From Methanolobus psychrotolerans (lineage in GTDB: Archaea; Halobacteriota; Methanosarcinia; Methanosarcinales; Methanosarcinaceae): DNA of 64,000 bases. Every line of letters starts with the position of its first letter. The stretch's first letter is position 1. The notes beneath the pieces are model-generated. The model did no database searches. It saw only the letters and a program-made list of their open reading frames with translations, and was not told the origin of the DNA. Shown one piece after another: positions 63,335 through 64,000 of this stretch. The DNA lies in NCBI RefSeq assembly GCF_002243045.1, contig NZ_MBKP01000021.1, positions 1 through 64,000 on the forward strand, read 5' to 3'. The position numbers and the translations under genes are program-made.

Positions 63335-64000
63335 ATGCACAGTGACAACCGTGCACAGGTAGGTATAGGTACCCTTATCATTTTCATATCCATGGTACTT
63401 GTAGCGGCAGTAGCGTCGGCTCTTTTAATCAAGACTTCTGGTGTGCTACAGCAAAAAGCATCCCAGACCGGTCAGGAAACAACACGTGAAGTTGCTTCCA
63501 ATATGAGGATTGACCGTGTGGAAGGTGAGCGTGCTACATATACCACGGTGACGGTCACAGACGGTGTAGTTTCAGATGCCAATTTAAGTTGTTCCAAAGG
63601 TGAAATGGTTGAGTGGATCTCTTCTTCAGGGGCGTTTAATATTTCTGTAAACGGTGAAGATGCCACTTCAGTTGAGGATGGTTCCTATTATGAATATCGT
63701 TTCTCACGCGCCGGCTCTCATAATTTCACAGTCTCTGATACATCAGGCAGTACCTCAGGTACGGTTATTGTGAGCGATGCAGTTGACTATGGCCAGATAA
63801 CAAAGTTACATATCTCTGTATCTCTTGGTCCAGGTAGTGAGGACGTTGATCTGTCACAACTGATTATTTATCTGTCGGATGGTTCACATGTTGCTAATAT
63901 CCGATATGATACTGCAGATACAAGTGATGAGATACATTTGCCTACAGAGGAATATTTCTCTGTCAGTCCTATACGAACTCGTGATCAGACCGTTTTCAAA
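63335..64000 (+). CDS. Archaellin (FlaB-type), partial, with inserted beta-rich domain
   Basis: The N-terminus [20 protein letters not shown] is the class III signal and hydrophobic helix of archaellins, followed by [19 protein letters not shown]. Usually the conserved ITKL.ISVSL.PGSE..DLSQL block comes soon after. Here about 80 residues intervene ([38 protein letters not shown]), with the look of a small beta-sandwich or cupredoxin-like domain; then [20 protein letters not shown] resumes. The gene continues past base 64000. A 15-codon frame (ATG near 63299) overlaps the start. Filament role is certain by family; the function of the extra domain is not known. Confidence 0.87.
   Translation, partial: MHSDNRAQVGIGTLIIFISMVLVAAVASALLIKTSGVLQQKASQTGQETTREVASNMRIDRVEGERATYTTVTVTDGVVSDANLSCSKGEMVEWISSSGAFNISVNGEDATSVEDGSYYEYRFSRAGSHNFTVSDTSGSTSGTVIVSDAVDYGQITKLHISVSLGPGSEDVDLSQLIIYLSDGSHVANIRYDTADTSDEIHLPTEEYFSVSPIRTRDQTVFK

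Overview
The window comes from a methylotrophic methanogen of the Methanosarcinales, most like Methanolobus or Methanococcoides. The evidence is: split archaeal RNA polymerase genes in the order rpoH-rpoB2-rpoB1-rpoA1-rpoA2-rpl30e-nusA-rpsL-rpsG-fusA-tuf-rpsJ; Sep-tRNA:Cys-tRNA synthase (the indirect cysteine route); a corrinoid protein with a UroD-type methyltransferase; geranylgeranyl reductase; the archaeal pantoate kinase route to CoA; a Re-citrate-synthase-like gene; and archaellin. Genes are tightly packed, with frequent 1-20 bp overlaps and many short mRNA leaders. The genus is inferred, not proven.

Layout. 1-0.6 kb: the start of a transposase and a flippase fragment. 0.6-13.6 kb: a large FAD/Fe-S oxidase with a methionine/proline-rich tail, pyruvate kinase, a PhnD-type sensor kinase, a Fe-S cluster of genes (GXGXG protein, ferredoxin, CGGC protein, small siroheme reductase) with a divergent HxlR regulator, a PEBP lipoprotein, glycerate 2-kinase and a TatD-like hydrolase. 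13.7-19.1 kb: NADP-type isocitrate dehydrogenase, a small inserted element, Re-citrate synthase, an ACT-domain regulator, geranylgeranyl reductase and a HAD phosphatase. 19.2-26.5 kb: a sulfur/cysteine/Fe-S region (tRNA-Cys, MoaD/ThiS-like carrier, fdhD, sufS, HTH regulator, pscS, MoeB-like E1, moaE, nadA). 26.6-33.3 kb: a methyltransferase operon ending in a DUF1638 histidine kinase, a MASE3 kinase broken by a MITE, and an SQR-like flavoprotein with DUF1641. 33.6-47.1 kb: the str/rpo operon and tRNA-Lys. 47.4-54.6 kb: one minus-strand run for CoA synthesis and S-adenosylhomocysteine disposal. 54.8-64 kb: surface lipoproteins, a Vms1-like release factor, RlmE, a TPR protein, PHP and cyclase-family enzymes, and the start of an archaellin gene.

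The most interesting system is a palindromic operator, TTCACAATTGTGAA, found six times between 19.8 and 26.5 kb. It lies on the promoters of tRNA-Cys, the HTH regulator-sufS-fdhD operon, the pscS-moeB-moaE operon and nadA. In three promoters a copy directly follows the TATA box. In the tRNA-Cys and pscS promoters a second copy sits 21-23 bp further on, near the expected transcription start. The regulator is encoded between the sites and carries a C-x2-C-x9-C tail. This suggests an Fe-S- or sulfur-responsive repressor that controls sulfur mobilisation, tRNA-dependent cysteine synthesis, tRNA-Cys itself and the Fe-S enzyme NadA.

Other points: two non-autonomous elements, each with terminal inverted repeats and target duplications (one splitting an intrinsic terminator, one splitting a kinase gene); three genes whose conserved N-terminus has no AUG, GUG or UUG start (rpoB2, the CGGC protein and a small membrane protein); and an archaellin with an extra beta-rich domain.
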